Part shown: positions 1 through 7,573 of the stretch, piece by piece
Layout: the number at the start of each line of letters is the position of its first letter
Numbering within the stretch: position 1 is the stretch's first letter
Assembly (NCBI GenBank): GCA_030695565.1
Contig: JAUYRZ010000049.1
Location: 17,756 to 81,755, forward strand
Reading direction: 5' to 3'
Source: Archangium sp.
GTDB taxonomy: Bacteria; Myxococcota; Myxococcia; Myxococcales; Myxococcaceae
Length of the DNA stretch: 64,000 bases
The notes under the pieces: generated by a model
What the model was told of the DNA's origin: nothing
Seen by the model: only the letters and a program-made list of their open reading frames with translations
The model's database searches: none
Program-made: the position numbers and the translations under genes

Positions 1-245
1 ATCTGAATCTCCCCGGTCATCGGCGTGCCCACGGTCGAGAGTTTCGCCGTGCCCACCTTGCCCAGCGTGCGGTCCGCATCGAACGGAGCCCACTCCTTCA
101 GATGTTCGGGCTCGGTGAGGGCGGTCCACACCTTCGCGGGCGGATGGCGCAGGTCGCGCACCAGCACGAGGGTCCACTTCTCTCCGTCTTTCTGGATGTC
201 GGCGCCCGCTGCGGGGCCGGGGCTGTAGTTCTCACGGTCGCTCAT
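1..245 (-). CDS. SRPBCC (AHSA1-like) domain protein, 3' truncated by window edge
   Basis: Reads MSDRENYSPGP from the ATG at 245 and runs off the window after about 81 codons. The segment WTLVLVRDLRHPPAKVWTAL followed by TEPEHLKEWAPFDADRTLG matches the start of AHSA1/SRPBCC ligand-binding proteins, with the usual 'hPPekVW.AlTep..l..W' pattern. The start overlaps the 3' end of the ArsR regulator by 14 bases, so the two are one transcript. ArsR-SRPBCC pairs are common, but the ligand is generally unknown. The call is firm at family level; the C-terminal half cannot be seen. Confidence 0.8.
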   Translation of the reverse strand, partial: MSDRENYSPGPAAGADIQKDGEKWTLVLVRDLRHPPAKVWTALTEPEHLKEWAPFDADRTLGKVGTAKLSTVGTPMTGEIQ

Positions 246-579
246 GACTCTTCTTTCCTTTCGCTGAGGGGGCCTGCTCCATCCTGTCCAAATGCTTCTC
301 GAGGGCGTCGACGTGCTTCGACCAGACACGCCGGAAGGGGATGAGCCATTCGTCGAGCTCCATCAGCGGCTCGGGTCGCAAGCGGTAGAGGCGCTTTTGC
401 GCTTCCACGCGTGACTCCACGAAGCCCGCGTCACGCAGCACCTTGAGGTGCTTGGAGACCGAGGGCTGCGAGAGGTTGAGCTCTTGCTCCAGCTCGCCCA
501 CCGAACGTTCGGAGGCGAGCAGCAGGCTCAAGATGGCCCGGCGGTTGGGCTCAGCGACGATGGCGAAGGAAGATTCCAC
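232..579 (-). CDS. ArsR-family winged-helix transcriptional regulator
   Basis: A compact winged-helix repressor of about 115 residues. The sequence AEPNRRAILSLLLASERSV is the typical first helix pair, and LNLSQPSVSKHLKVLRDAGF is the recognition helix. Residues RLYRLRPEPL form the wing. No CxC metal site precedes the recognition helix, so it is not an obvious metal sensor. The frame stays open up to a TTG at 615, but that TTG is the start of a good -35 box. The GTG at 579, six bases after the -10, is therefore preferred and implies a leaderless mRNA. It probably controls itself and the overlapping SRPBCC gene. Confidence 0.85.
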   Translation of the reverse strand: MESSFAIVAEPNRRAILSLLLASERSVGELEQELNLSQPSVSKHLKVLRDAGFVESRVEAQKRLYRLRPEPLMELDEWLIPFRRVWSKHVDALEKHLDRMEQAPSAKGKKSHERP

Positions 580-585
580 GATGGG

Positions 586-615
586 TATATATCCATCGGC
601 GTATATTCCCGTCAA
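586..615 (-). promoter_or_regulatory. Probable sigma-70-type promoter of arsR, leaderless
   Basis: On the minus strand TTGACG (615-610), an 18-base spacer and TATATA (591-586) form a near-consensus promoter. Six bases separate the -10 from the GTG at 579, placing the transcript start at or next to the start codon. The spacer holds an imperfect inverted repeat (ATATACGCC...GGATATAT) that could be the ArsR operator. Confidence 0.6.
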
Positions 616-628
616 GCCATATGAAGTT

Positions 629-952
629 TCAGACTTTGATCGACACGCCCGCCGCGTCCTTCACGCACTCCGCGACCCACTGGCCCAGCTCGAGGCCCTT
701 GCCCTTGTCGTCCATCCACCGGCCGTCGTCGGCGCGCGAGAAGTGAACGCCGGCGCTCTTGCCTGCGACCCAGATCTGATGGACCGCCTTCTGGGTGTTC
801 ACGATGACCTTGGTGCCGGTCTTCGACGCGGTGATGGTGACCATGTCTCCGGTGGCGTCACACTCGACCAGATCGGGATCGACCGCGTCGACCGCGGCGA
901 CCAGACGCTTGAAGAACGACGAGACCGAGGCGGTGTAGCTGCTGGCGTCCAT
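629..952 (-). CDS. cyaY: Iron donor protein CyaY (bacterial frataxin)
   Basis: The 107-residue protein fits frataxin length. Its core VIVNTQKAVHQIWVAGKSAG followed by VHFSRADDGRWMDDKG matches the CyaY beta-sheet signature (I-N-x-Q-x-P-x-H-x-I-W-V-A). An acidic N-terminal helix (FFKRLVAAVDAVDPDLVECD) supplies the usual iron-binding carboxylates. Frataxin modulates Fe-S cluster assembly by the cysteine desulfurase/IscU complex in the cytoplasm. No isc or suf genes are next to it here. The start is the ATG at 952; only a weak ribosome site precedes it. Confidence 0.9.
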   Translation of the reverse strand: MDASSYTASVSSFFKRLVAAVDAVDPDLVECDATGDMVTITASKTGTKVIVNTQKAVHQIWVAGKSAGVHFSRADDGRWMDDKGKGLELGQWVAECVKDAAGVSIKV

Positions 953-970
953 TGATCCGAAGCTAAACCT

Positions 971-1477
971 TCAGGGCGCTTCCTGCAGCGGTCCTTCGAA
1001 AATGGGCTGGCCGGGCGCGGCGTAGAAAATCAGCTTGCCGGCGGCGAGGTTGTCGTCGGGGCGCTCGATGCCGATCACCGTGCCGGGCTGCACGGGCTTG
1101 GGAAACGAGCCCAGCCCCAGGAAGTGCGCGGCGATGGAGCCCATGGAGGGCTGGTGGCCGACCAGCACGATGGTCTCGCCCAGCCGCTCTGCCAGCAGCC
1201 CTTCGATGGCGCCGACCGGGCCGTCGGGAAACAGGGTGCGGTTGGCCCGCATGGGGCCTTCGTAATGGAGCGCCTGGGCCAGCAGCGTGGCGGTCTGCAC
1301 AGCGCGCACGAGCGGGCTCATGAAGAGCACGTTGGGCATGCCGATGCGGGAGACCAGGGCCCCGAAGTGGCCGGGAAGCGCGAGGCGGGCGCGAGACGTG
1401 AGGGCGCGCGCTTCATCTTCCAGACCTTCGGGGATGTCAGCGTCGGCGTCTCCGTGGCGAATCAGAAAGACTTTCAC
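971..1477 (-). CDS. sixA: SixA-type phosphohistidine phosphatase (histidine phosphatase superfamily)
   Basis: Starts with VKVFLIRHGDADADIPEG, which carries the RHG catalytic motif, and has the second histidine in VLVGHQPSMGSIAAHFLG. Length (about 168 residues) and the RHGDAD variant fit SixA, which removes phosphate from histidine-containing phosphotransfer proteins. The GTG at 1477 begins right at the first beta strand. A longer frame to 1516 adds 13 residues with no homology, so the shorter form is preferred. The exact substrate is unknown. Confidence 0.8.
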   Translation of the reverse strand: MKVFLIRHGDADADIPEGLEDEARALTSRARLALPGHFGALVSRIGMPNVLFMSPLVRAVQTATLLAQALHYEGPMRANRTLFPDGPVGAIEGLLAERLGETIVLVGHQPSMGSIAAHFLGLGSFPKPVQPGTVIGIERPDDNLAAGKLIFYAAPGQPIFEGPLQEAP

Positions 1478-1555
1478 GAAGCCGAGCCTGTCAGAAGCGA
1501 CCTCGGTGCGCGACACCCTTGCGCAGTCACCCGCACCGGCCGACCATGCGTCGCG

Positions 1556-2116
1556 ATGCGTTGGCTGGGTCTCTCCATCCTTCTACTAGGTTGTCCCCGG
1601 CCCCCCGCTCCCTCGGGACCGGCGGATTCAGGGGCCGTTGCGCTGGAAGCCGTCGATGCCGGCCCCCTGGTCACCGAAGCGCGGTTGGCCGCCTGGCTGC
1701 GTTGGCAGTTCGCGGTGGCTGCCCTGCCTGGTCTCAACCGGGCCGATGGTGGCGCTGAACTTCGCGCCCGCGCCCGCCAGGAAGCGGATCTGCTGGCCGA
1801 TGCCGGGCTCACCTCCGACGAGGCCGACGGCATCGAAGCGGTGGTGGCGGCGGTGGTGGCCGAACGCAACGTGGCCCGCCTGACCGGGGCCGACGCCTTG
1901 CAACAATTCCGACAGGGCATGACCCACTTGAGCGTGGAGCAACGGCTCAAGGCCGAAGCGGCGCTGGCGGATCTGCAGGTGAAGTCGGCGCAAGGATCGT
2001 TGGTGCAGGTCGAAGCCCAACACGGTGCCGAGGCCGTGCGGGTGGTGTTGACCCGTGAAGCTGAAGTGACCAAGACGTGGGACGCGCTGCTCGAGGCGCG
2101 AGGAGACAAACGATGA
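1556..2116 (+). CDS. Small lipoprotein of unknown function
   Basis: Starts MRWLGLSILLLGCPRPPAPS, a short signal peptide with lipobox LLLGC, followed by a Pro/Ser-rich linker and a largely helical, Ala/Glu/Arg-rich region rich in predicted coiled coil (residues about 45-185). The frame is open further upstream, but only the ATG at 1556 gives the lipobox in place. The stop overlaps the ATG of the AidB-like gene by 4 bases (ATGA), so translation is coupled. No family was recognised. Confidence 0.7.
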   Translation: MRWLGLSILLLGCPRPPAPSGPADSGAVALEAVDAGPLVTEARLAAWLRWQFAVAALPGLNRADGGAELRARARQEADLLADAGLTSDEADGIEAVVAAVVAERNVARLTGADALQQFRQGMTHLSVEQRLKAEAALADLQVKSAQGSLVQVEAQHGAEAVRVVLTREAEVTKTWDALLEARGDKR

Positions 2117-3771
2117 CCACCCAACGGCGCAGCAGCTGGCTCGATGGCGAAGCCGCCCTCTCCCGCATTCTTTCCCGTCAGCTCGGCGCGGCCTGGGAAA
2201 AGGCGAAGCCCCGCGTGCAGCGCATGGGCGAGCAGGCGGCCAATGAAGGTTCGACCTGGGCCGCGCAGGCCGATCGCAACCCGCCGAAGCTGGTCACCCA
2301 CGATCGCAGCGGCGAGCGCATCGACGAGATCGATTACCACCACAGCTACCGGCAGCTGCAGCAGCTCGGTTACGGCGGCGGCATCGTGGCGGCCTCCTAC
2401 GATCCAGCGCTCGCGCCAGAGCGGGGTGATGCGCCCAAGTCGCTCACCTTCGGGCTGGGGTATCTCTTCGGCCAGGCCGAAGCGGGCATGTACTGCCCGG
2501 TCTGCATGACCGATGGGGCTGCGTACTTGCTGCAGAAGTTCGGCACGAGTGAGCTCAAGGAGCGTTTCCTCACCCGCCTGGGCACCAGCGACATGAACCG
2601 CGTCTTCACCGGCGCGATGTTCCTCACCGAGAAGCAGGGTGGCAGCGACGTCGGTCAGATCACCACCACCGCGAAGGGCGGCCAGGGCGTGCCCGGCGAA
2701 GCGGTGAAGTTGTACGGCGACAAGTGGTTCTGCTCGAACGTCGACGCCGACGTGATCATGATCCTCGCGCGGCCCGAAGGCGCGACCGCCGGCACGCGGG
2801 GCCTCGGGCTCTACGTGTTGCCCCGCCACCTGGAGAACGGCCAGCGCAACGCGTACCGGGTCAATCGCATCAAGGACAAGCTGGGTGAACGCAGCTTCCC
2901 TTCGGGCGAGGTGACGCTGGAGGGCGCCACCGCGTACCTGCTGGGCGGGCCGGGCGAAGGTTTTCAGCAGATGACGGTGATGCTCAACCTGTCGCGCCTC
3001 TACAACGCGATCGCCTCGGTGGCCGTGATGCGCCGCGCGGTGGTCGAGTCGATCGCCTGGGCGGAAGAGCGCGTGGCCTTCGGCAAGAAGGTGATCGAAC
3101 ACCCGCTGATGGCGGAGACCTTGATGGACATGGCCAGCGAGCAGCGCCTGGCGCTCAACTGGGCCTTCCGCGGCGTGTCGTTGATGGACCGGCTGGAGAG
3201 CGGCAAGGCGACCGAAGAAGAGCGCCGCACGCTGCGCATGCTCACGCCGCTGCTCAAGTACGTGCTGGGCAAGCTGGCGGTGAGCCTCGCCTCTGAAGGC
3301 GTCGAGGCGCTGGGTGGCAACGGGTACATCGAAGACTGGCCGCTGGCGCGCGTGCTGCGTGACGCGCAGGTGCTGCCCATCTGGGAAGGCACCACGAACA
3401 TCCTGGTGCTCGACACCTTCCGCGCGCTGCGAAAGGAGAGCGGTCACGAGGCGCTCTTCTCGGAGCTCGAACGCGGCATCAGCGAGTCGCCGGGAGATCT
3501 GCAGCCGCGGCTGGGACAGATGTTCGAAGAACTGAAGACCGCGCTGACCGAGCTGGTCAGTGATGCGACGGGTGAACACGCCTGGCGCGACTGGACGGAC
3601 CGCGCCTCCTTCTTGTGGAACGTGACGACCTCGTTCTCGAAGTCGTTGGGCTACGGCACGGCGACCGATGAACGCGCGGCGCGCCGGGTGTTCAGCAAGT
3701 ACGCCCGCAGCACGCTGTTGCGGAAAGATCGCGCCACAGCGGCCGACGTCAGGGCCATCGCCTTCACCTGA
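2113..3771 (+). CDS. AidB-like acyl-CoA dehydrogenase
   Basis: At 552 residues it has the length of AidB (about 541), not of standard acyl-CoA dehydrogenases (about 380). Family marks are QAEAGMYCPVCMTDGAA, FLTEKQGGSDVGQ, LYGDKWFCSNVDADV and GGNGYIEDWPLARVLRDAQ followed by IWEGTTNILVLD, the flavin and active-site segments. The N-terminal segment VTHDRSGERIDEIDYHHSY is typical of the AidB subgroup. A strong ribosome site (GAGGAG) precedes the ATG at 2113. The substrate is unknown; E. coli AidB is linked to protection from alkylation. Confidence 0.87.
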   Translation: MTTQRRSSWLDGEAALSRILSRQLGAAWEKAKPRVQRMGEQAANEGSTWAAQADRNPPKLVTHDRSGERIDEIDYHHSYRQLQQLGYGGGIVAASYDPALAPERGDAPKSLTFGLGYLFGQAEAGMYCPVCMTDGAAYLLQKFGTSELKERFLTRLGTSDMNRVFTGAMFLTEKQGGSDVGQITTTAKGGQGVPGEAVKLYGDKWFCSNVDADVIMILARPEGATAGTRGLGLYVLPRHLENGQRNAYRVNRIKDKLGERSFPSGEVTLEGATAYLLGGPGEGFQQMTVMLNLSRLYNAIASVAVMRRAVVESIAWAEERVAFGKKVIEHPLMAETLMDMASEQRLALNWAFRGVSLMDRLESGKATEEERRTLRMLTPLLKYVLGKLAVSLASEGVEALGGNGYIEDWPLARVLRDAQVLPIWEGTTNILVLDTFRALRKESGHEALFSELERGISESPGDLQPRLGQMFEELKTALTELVSDATGEHAWRDWTDRASFLWNVTTSFSKSLGYGTATDERAARRVFSKYARSTLLRKDRATAADVRAIAFT

Positions 3772-3784
3772 TGGGTCTCGAGCG

Positions 3785-3803
3785 CTCCCTCTCCCCGAGG
3801 GGC
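3785..3803. repeat. Possible fragment of the CTCTCCCC/GGGGAGAG intergenic repeat
   Basis: The stretch CTCCCTCTCCCCGAGGGG resembles the left half of the longer element at 58343. It is too short to be certain and may only be a GC-rich hairpin downstream of the acyl-CoA dehydrogenase. Confidence 0.3.
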
Positions 3804-3861
3804 GACATCAGTGTCTCCGCGTACCCGCACTTGCTTGAACGAACCCTCTGGAATCATTCCC

Positions 3862-3877
3862 CGGCTCGGCAGTTGCT
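3862..3877 (+). promoter_or_regulatory. Sigma-54-like promoter of the first CBS-like gene
   Basis: CCGGCTCGGCAGTTGCTT carries GG (3863-3864), ten bases and GC (3875-3876). It matches the -24/-12 consensus at 11 of 13 informative positions, including TTGCT. Thirteen bases separate the GC from the ATG at 3890, so a transcript would begin within one or two bases of the start codon. Confidence 0.5.
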
Positions 3878-3889
3878 TAGCCCACTGCC

Positions 3890-4243
3890 ATGGAGCTTCA
3901 GTTCTACAACGCCCCGAACAAGTCCCTCGTCTTCGCCACGGGCGCCGAGCCCTCGATGGCGGTGTGGACGCGCGTCAAAGCGCTGCACGCGCCCTGGCTG
4001 GTGGTGATCGACCGCGAAGGCAAAGCGACCGGCGTGCTGCCCGCTGAGTCACTTCGAGATGCGATGCGGCACGGGGCCCACGGCGTGGTCTCGCAGCTGC
4101 CCTTCAAAGGTGCCGCGGTGTTGCCCCGCAGCTCGCGGCTCTCCGAGCTGCTCAAAGCGCTCGAGAGCCCGGAGATCGAGGCGGTCTTGCTGATGGAAGG
4201 GGGCCAGGTTCACACGGTGGTCACCCGCCAGCCGACCCGCTGA
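3890..4243 (+). CDS. Small CBS-domain-like protein
   Basis: A 117-residue protein with two half-units that look like a CBS pair. The first is APWLVVIDREGKATGVLPAE followed by SLRDAM; the second is SRLSELLKALESPEIEAVLL followed by MEGGQVHTVVTR. Each has the beta-hydrophobic patch, D-x-x-G turn and helix expected of CBS motifs, which usually bind adenine nucleotides and regulate a partner. There is no attached effector domain. The gene is followed at 4350 by a second protein of similar size and layout. Assigned from pattern only, so moderate confidence. Confidence 0.55.
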   Translation: MELQFYNAPNKSLVFATGAEPSMAVWTRVKALHAPWLVVIDREGKATGVLPAESLRDAMRHGAHGVVSQLPFKGAAVLPRSSRLSELLKALESPEIEAVLLMEGGQVHTVVTRQPTR

Positions 4244-4321
4244 TTTCAAAAGTGAAAATTCGTTGGCGAATCCGAAATGCCCTTGCGGGGCGTACGACCA
4301 ATCTCTCCGAAGGCTTGGGCG

Positions 4322-4337
4322 CGGCCCAGAAGCTGCT
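4322..4337 (+). promoter_or_regulatory. Weaker sigma-54-like element before the second CBS-like gene
   Basis: GG (4323-4324), ten bases, GC (4335-4336), with 9 of 13 consensus positions. The block GCTTAGC and the 13-base distance to the ATG are the same as at 3875, which makes the two elements look related by duplication. Confidence 0.35.
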
Positions 4338-4349
4338 TAGCGCAGCGTC

Positions 4350-4721
4350 ATGCTTGGAACCGGGTCGTCGGCGTCTGCAGCGGTCGTGGTCGAATCGGCA
4401 CCCCTCTGGGTCGTGGCCGACATGGTTCAGGCGGGGCAGTACGAGGTCGTGGTGGTGCTGAACGAGGATCAGGTGGTGCTCGGGCTGCTGCGCAGTGACG
4501 CGGTGCTCCGGTTGTCGCCGCGGTTGCCCGAGGCCCCGGTGCGCATGCTGCCCCTGCAGCGCGTCGTCGAGGTGAAGGCGTCGGTCTCACTTCGGGAAGC
4601 ACGGCAAATCCTCCAGGATCACACGGTCGATGCGCTGCTGATCGAGAAGCCGCTGCTCCAGGGCTGGATCGTGATGCTCCGCGAAACCGTGTTGGCCGAA
4701 GCAGAGCAGCTCGTCGCCTAG
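4350..4721 (+). CDS. Second small CBS-domain-like protein
   Basis: A 123-residue protein. LWVVADMVQAGQYEVVVVLN followed by EDQVVLGLLRSDAVLRL, and later VKASVSLREARQILQDHTVD followed by ALLIEKPLLQGWIVML, look like the two halves of a CBS pair. It resembles the preceding gene in size, domain layout and upstream sequence although direct identity is low, so the pair may be an old tandem duplication. No partner domain is attached. Start at the ATG 4350; no Shine-Dalgarno sequence is visible. Confidence 0.5.
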   Translation: MLGTGSSASAAVVVESAPLWVVADMVQAGQYEVVVVLNEDQVVLGLLRSDAVLRLSPRLPEAPVRMLPLQRVVEVKASVSLREARQILQDHTVDALLIEKPLLQGWIVMLRETVLAEAEQLVA

Positions 4722-4903
4722 CTCTCCAGGCCCGCCCTCTCCTCCCCAAAGCTTCGTGCAGCCGCGCGCGAACGAGGTCTGGCTCGAACTCGAAGGCGGC
4801 GTGATCGTCGGTCTCTCCTCCAACGACTGATCATCCGGGCTCTCCGGCGTGCGTACGGCGTCGGTTGGGACGCATGACCCCAGCTGTGCGCTACACTCTT
4901 TGC
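4722..4903. other. Intergenic region with no convincing gene
   Basis: Plus-strand bases 4755-4830 encode a peptide ending VWLELEGGVIVGLSSND and a stop, which could be the tail of a decayed gene, but no start or matching upstream part is present. Nothing else is supported. Confidence 0.4.
4892..4897 (+). promoter_or_regulatory. Possible -10 box, leaderless start
   Basis: TACACT lies six bases before the ATG at 4904, the same spacing as at the arsR promoter. No good -35 box is present, so this is tentative. Confidence 0.3.
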
Positions 4904-5158
4904 ATGACGTTCTCCGCTGCCGATGATGAGGCTGCCGCCCGCAAGCATCGCGCTGCGAATCGAGGTCGAATGACCGGTCGGGTCCTCGCGCTCGGAGAAG
5001 AGGGCCCCGTGGAGGCACCGCCTCAGACGTCGGCAGAACGGATCTCGCTGTTGGTCGAGCTCACCGAGGCGGCCTGGGCGATGACCGGTCAGCCGTGGCC
5101 GTCGCTGCCTCGTGCGCAATGGCCTGGCCGGGTGAGACTGTTGGGTGAAGTGCCGTGA
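4904..5158 (+). CDS. Small protein upstream of a nucleotidyltransferase remnant (putative antitoxin-like partner)
   Basis: An 84-residue protein MTFSAADDEAAARKHRAANR then GRVLALGEEGPVEAPP, SAERISLLVELTEAAWAMTG and QPWPSLPRAQWPGRVRLLG. This layout (short basic N-terminus, 'ER...lt..aW.ltG.p.p...R...P.r..R') is familiar as the small gene preceding AbiEii/DUF6036-type nucleotidyltransferases. The stop overlaps the GTG of the following gene by 4 bases, so they were a unit. The partner is now broken. The first in-frame start (4865) is disfavoured because the family begins close to the ATG at 4904. Confidence 0.55.
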   Translation: MTFSAADDEAAARKHRAANRGRMTGRVLALGEEGPVEAPPQTSAERISLLVELTEAAWAMTGQPWPSLPRAQWPGRVRLLGEVP

Positions 5159-5437
5159 CGCTCCCGGCAGACTTCCGCGACGTGCTGGTCTGCCTGACCG
5201 ACGCCGAGGCCGAGTTCATGGTCATTGGTGGCTACGCCGTCGCGCATCACGGCCACGTGCGTGCGACGCCGGGCAAGGTGATCCAATTGGGAATGCCGCC
5301 GCTGCGCATCGACATCCTGACGGCTGCGACCCGCGCGCCCCTCGCGCCATGACGCGTGGCTCACCGTGCCGTCACGTTCGCGGCCTCCACCCCACTCCAC
5401 GCGCAAGCAGGCGACGCAAACGACTCGAAGGAGCCCT
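5155..5437 (+). pseudogene. Decayed DUF6036/AbiEii-type nucleotidyltransferase
   Basis: The intact N-terminus FRDVLVCLTDAEAEFMVIGG then YAVAHHGHVRAT is the conserved opening of MNT-fold nucleotidyltransferases of this type, where the next residues are normally a K-D-x-D catalytic segment. Here the frame jumps directly to PGKVIQLGMPPLRIDIL, normally about 60 residues later, so the catalytic aspartates are deleted. A frameshift then ends translation at 5352 although a further 28 codons resembling the family tail (HDAWLTVP...) can be read in the next frame. It is almost certainly inactive. Confidence 0.65.
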
Positions 5438-5439
5438 GA

Positions 5440-6279
5440 TCAGGCGATCAGATCGCTCAACTCGGTGCGGCGCAGCGCGCGCCAGGTGGCGACGAGCCCG
5501 ATCGCCAGCGGGTAGAGCACCGCGAGCGCGAGGGCGAGCCCCGGGCCCATGGAGTTCGCCAACCAGAAGCCCACCGGCCCCAGCACCGACAGCTCAGGGT
5601 CGACGCTCGCGAGAATGCCCACGCGCGCCGCCTCACTGGGGTTGAGCGCCGCGAGCGCGAACACCACCTGCGGCGGCAGCGAGGTGCGCAACAGCACGGT
5701 GATCAACAACACGTCGTGCAGCGCGGCCGTGGTGACGAACACCAGCAGCGCCCATACCATCGCGCGCTCGGCGCTCCTCGCCACCGAGGAAATGAACAGC
5801 CCGATGCCCACGAACGCGAACACCAGAGCCGAACAGACCGCGAGGCTCTTGAAGCCGATGAAGGCGAGGCCCGGCTCGGGTTCCACCAAGGCCGCGGCCA
5901 CGAAGCAGCCCACCAGCAGCAACACCAGCGGGCCCACCAGCACCAACAACCGCGAGGTGAGCAACGCGAGGAACCAGGTCGAACGCTTCACCGGCTGCGC
6001 CAGCATCAGCTCGCAGAATCCACTGGTCCGTGCGTGCACGACGGCCGAGTGGGTACCGATGAGCACCACCAGGGGGAAGATCACCAACACTGCGTTGGCG
6101 AGGTTGAGCAACACGCGGGAGAGGCCGGTGAAGCCGAGCACGGTCGACTCACGCAGCCCCAGCCACAAGAAGGCGCCCGCGAGGCCCACGTAGAGCAACG
6201 AAGCGAAGGCCACCCACCGCGAGCGCAACGCGTCGGACAACTCGAGGCGAAGGAAGGCCCGAAAAGGTGAAGGGCTCAT
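5440..6279 (-). CDS. nosY: NosY, ABC transporter permease of the N2O reductase maturation system
   Basis: A 279-residue inner-membrane protein with about six hydrophobic segments, beginning MSPSPFRAFLRLELSDALRS. It has the NosY features HARTSGFCELMLAQPVKRS (elbow helix/loop) and YPLAIGLVATWRALRRTELS at the end. With NosF it forms the ABC complex that serves NosD in building the copper sites of NosZ. The ATG at 6279 overlaps the nosL stop by 4 bases. It is the last gene of the nosZ operon; the downstream sequence is the decayed nucleotidyltransferase. Confidence 0.88.
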   Translation of the reverse strand: MSPSPFRAFLRLELSDALRSRWVAFASLLYVGLAGAFLWLGLRESTVLGFTGLSRVLLNLANAVLVIFPLVVLIGTHSAVVHARTSGFCELMLAQPVKRSTWFLALLTSRLLVLVGPLVLLLVGCFVAAALVEPEPGLAFIGFKSLAVCSALVFAFVGIGLFISSVARSAERAMVWALLVFVTTAALHDVLLITVLLRTSLPPQVVFALAALNPSEAARVGILASVDPELSVLGPVGFWLANSMGPGLALALAVLYPLAIGLVATWRALRRTELSDLIA

Positions 6280-6671
6280 CGGGCACGCTGCGCTTTCTCG
6301 CGCACGGAAGCGCGAACGTCGGAGAACGAGAAGCGGCCCTGGGCCTCGGGGAGAAACCCGTAGTCCATCGGGGTGGCCTGGCCGCCCACGAAGTGTGCGT
6401 CTTCGGGATCGATCCACCCTGAGCCGTCCTGGGCACGCACCCAGCGGGCGGCCACCTTCGGCGACTCGCGGTCTTCCCACGCCACCATGCAGCCCAGGTC
6501 GTCGAAGTACCTCCGCTTCCCTTCGGCGGTGATCGCCTGCGCGGAGGGCGGGCGTTCGCTGACCAACATCGCGCAGTGGGCGCACTGCTGCTTGCCCCAG
6601 ATCGGCTCCACCGCCTCGAGCGGGCGTTCGGCACAGCTCATCACCAGCAGGCACAGCAGCACGCGTCTCAT
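6276..6671 (-). CDS. nosL: NosL family copper chaperone lipoprotein
   Basis: A 131-residue lipoprotein with signal MRRVLLCLLVMSC and a metal site in GKQQCAHCAMLVSERPP (Cys and Met in the NosL 'C-x-M' position). YFDDLGCMVAWE and ARWVRAQDGSGWIDPEDAHF then MDYGFLPE are conserved NosL segments. NosL delivers Cu(I) for the CuZ site. It overlaps nosF and nosY by 4 bases each (ATGA), so the three are translated together. Confidence 0.88.
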   Translation of the reverse strand: MRRVLLCLLVMSCAERPLEAVEPIWGKQQCAHCAMLVSERPPSAQAITAEGKRRYFDDLGCMVAWEDRESPKVAARWVRAQDGSGWIDPEDAHFVGGQATPMDYGFLPEAQGRFSFSDVRASVREKAQRAR

Positions 6672-7573
6672 GAGTTCACCGCCCGAAGAGGAAGCACCTT
6701 CGCGTTCTGGTTGAGCGCATCCGAATCCTGCAGGGAGAGATCGAGCAGGCGCGGCCCCCAGGTCGCCACCACCCGGCTGACCACTTCGACCTTGTCGACC
6801 TCGGAGAACTCGCCGTGAAAGCGCGTCGGGCTGGAGGCGGTGAACCCACGCGCGACCAGGGTGGCGAGCTCGGTGGGCGCCAGCGCTTCACGGAAGCTCA
6901 GGTCGACGCGGAAACCACGCAGCTTCGCCAGGGTCTGCGAGAGCGGCGCGTCAGCCACCACGTGGCCTTCGTCGAGCTGAATCACGCGCTCCACCAGGTG
7001 CTGCACCTCGTCGACGCGGTGGCTGCACAACACCAGGATGGAGTTGCCAGGGCGGGCCAACACCTCGTCGAAGAACACCCGGCGTGCGGCGGGGTCGAGG
7101 TTGGCGGTGGGCTCGTCGCAGATCAGCACGGGCGCCTCGGCGGTGAGCGCGAGCGCGGCGAGCAGCTTCTGCTTCATGCCACCCGACAGATCTCTGACCC
7201 GGGTCTTCGCCACCAACTCCAGGTCGAGGCCCAGCCGCCTGGCGCGGGTGGCCACCGCGAGCGGGTTGCGACTTCGCAGCACACAGAAGGCGCGCACCAG
7301 CTCGACCACCGGCGCGTCGAGAGGCGGGGCGATCTGCGGCATCGAGGCGAGGCTGCGCAGCGCGACCTCCGGCTCCTTCGCCACGTCGGCGCCGAAGAGG
7401 GTGATGCGGCCCTGCACACGCAAGAGGCCACACACCGCGCGCAACAAGGTGGTCTTGCCCGAGCCGTTGGTGCCCACCAGCGCCACGCGTGAACCGGGCG
7501 GCAATTCGAGCGAGACGGCGTCGAGGGCCTGCACCGCACCGAAAGCCTTGCTGACGTTCTGAATGGAGATCAT
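6668..7573 (-). CDS. nosF: NosF, ABC transporter ATPase for N2O reductase maturation
   Basis: A 301-residue ATPase. Walker A GTNGSGKTT is at residues 34-42, the signature DLSGGMKQKLLAALAL lies mid-protein and Walker B is VLICDEPTANLDP; SILVLCSHRVDEVQ holds the switch histidine. Context between nosD and nosL/nosY with 4-base overlaps fixes the assignment. The C-terminal 80 residues are a NosF-style extension. Acts on the cytoplasmic face with NosY. Confidence 0.9.
   Translation of the reverse strand: MISIQNVSKAFGAVQALDAVSLELPPGSRVALVGTNGSGKTTLLRAVCGLLRVQGRITLFGADVAKEPEVALRSLASMPQIAPPLDAPVVELVRAFCVLRSRNPLAVATRARRLGLDLELVAKTRVRDLSGGMKQKLLAALALTAEAPVLICDEPTANLDPAARRVFFDEVLARPGNSILVLCSHRVDEVQHLVERVIQLDEGHVVADAPLSQTLAKLRGFRVDLSFREALAPTELATLVARGFTASSPTRFHGEFSEVDKVEVVSRVVATWGPRLLDLSLQDSDALNQNAKVLPLRAVNS

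Noticed and set aside
1474..3579. A 701-codon minus-strand frame opposite the AidB-like gene
   Set aside because: It is antisense to a gene with clear family motifs and a good ribosome site; its His/Arg/Gln-rich translation is typical of the third-position GC bias of the opposite strand.
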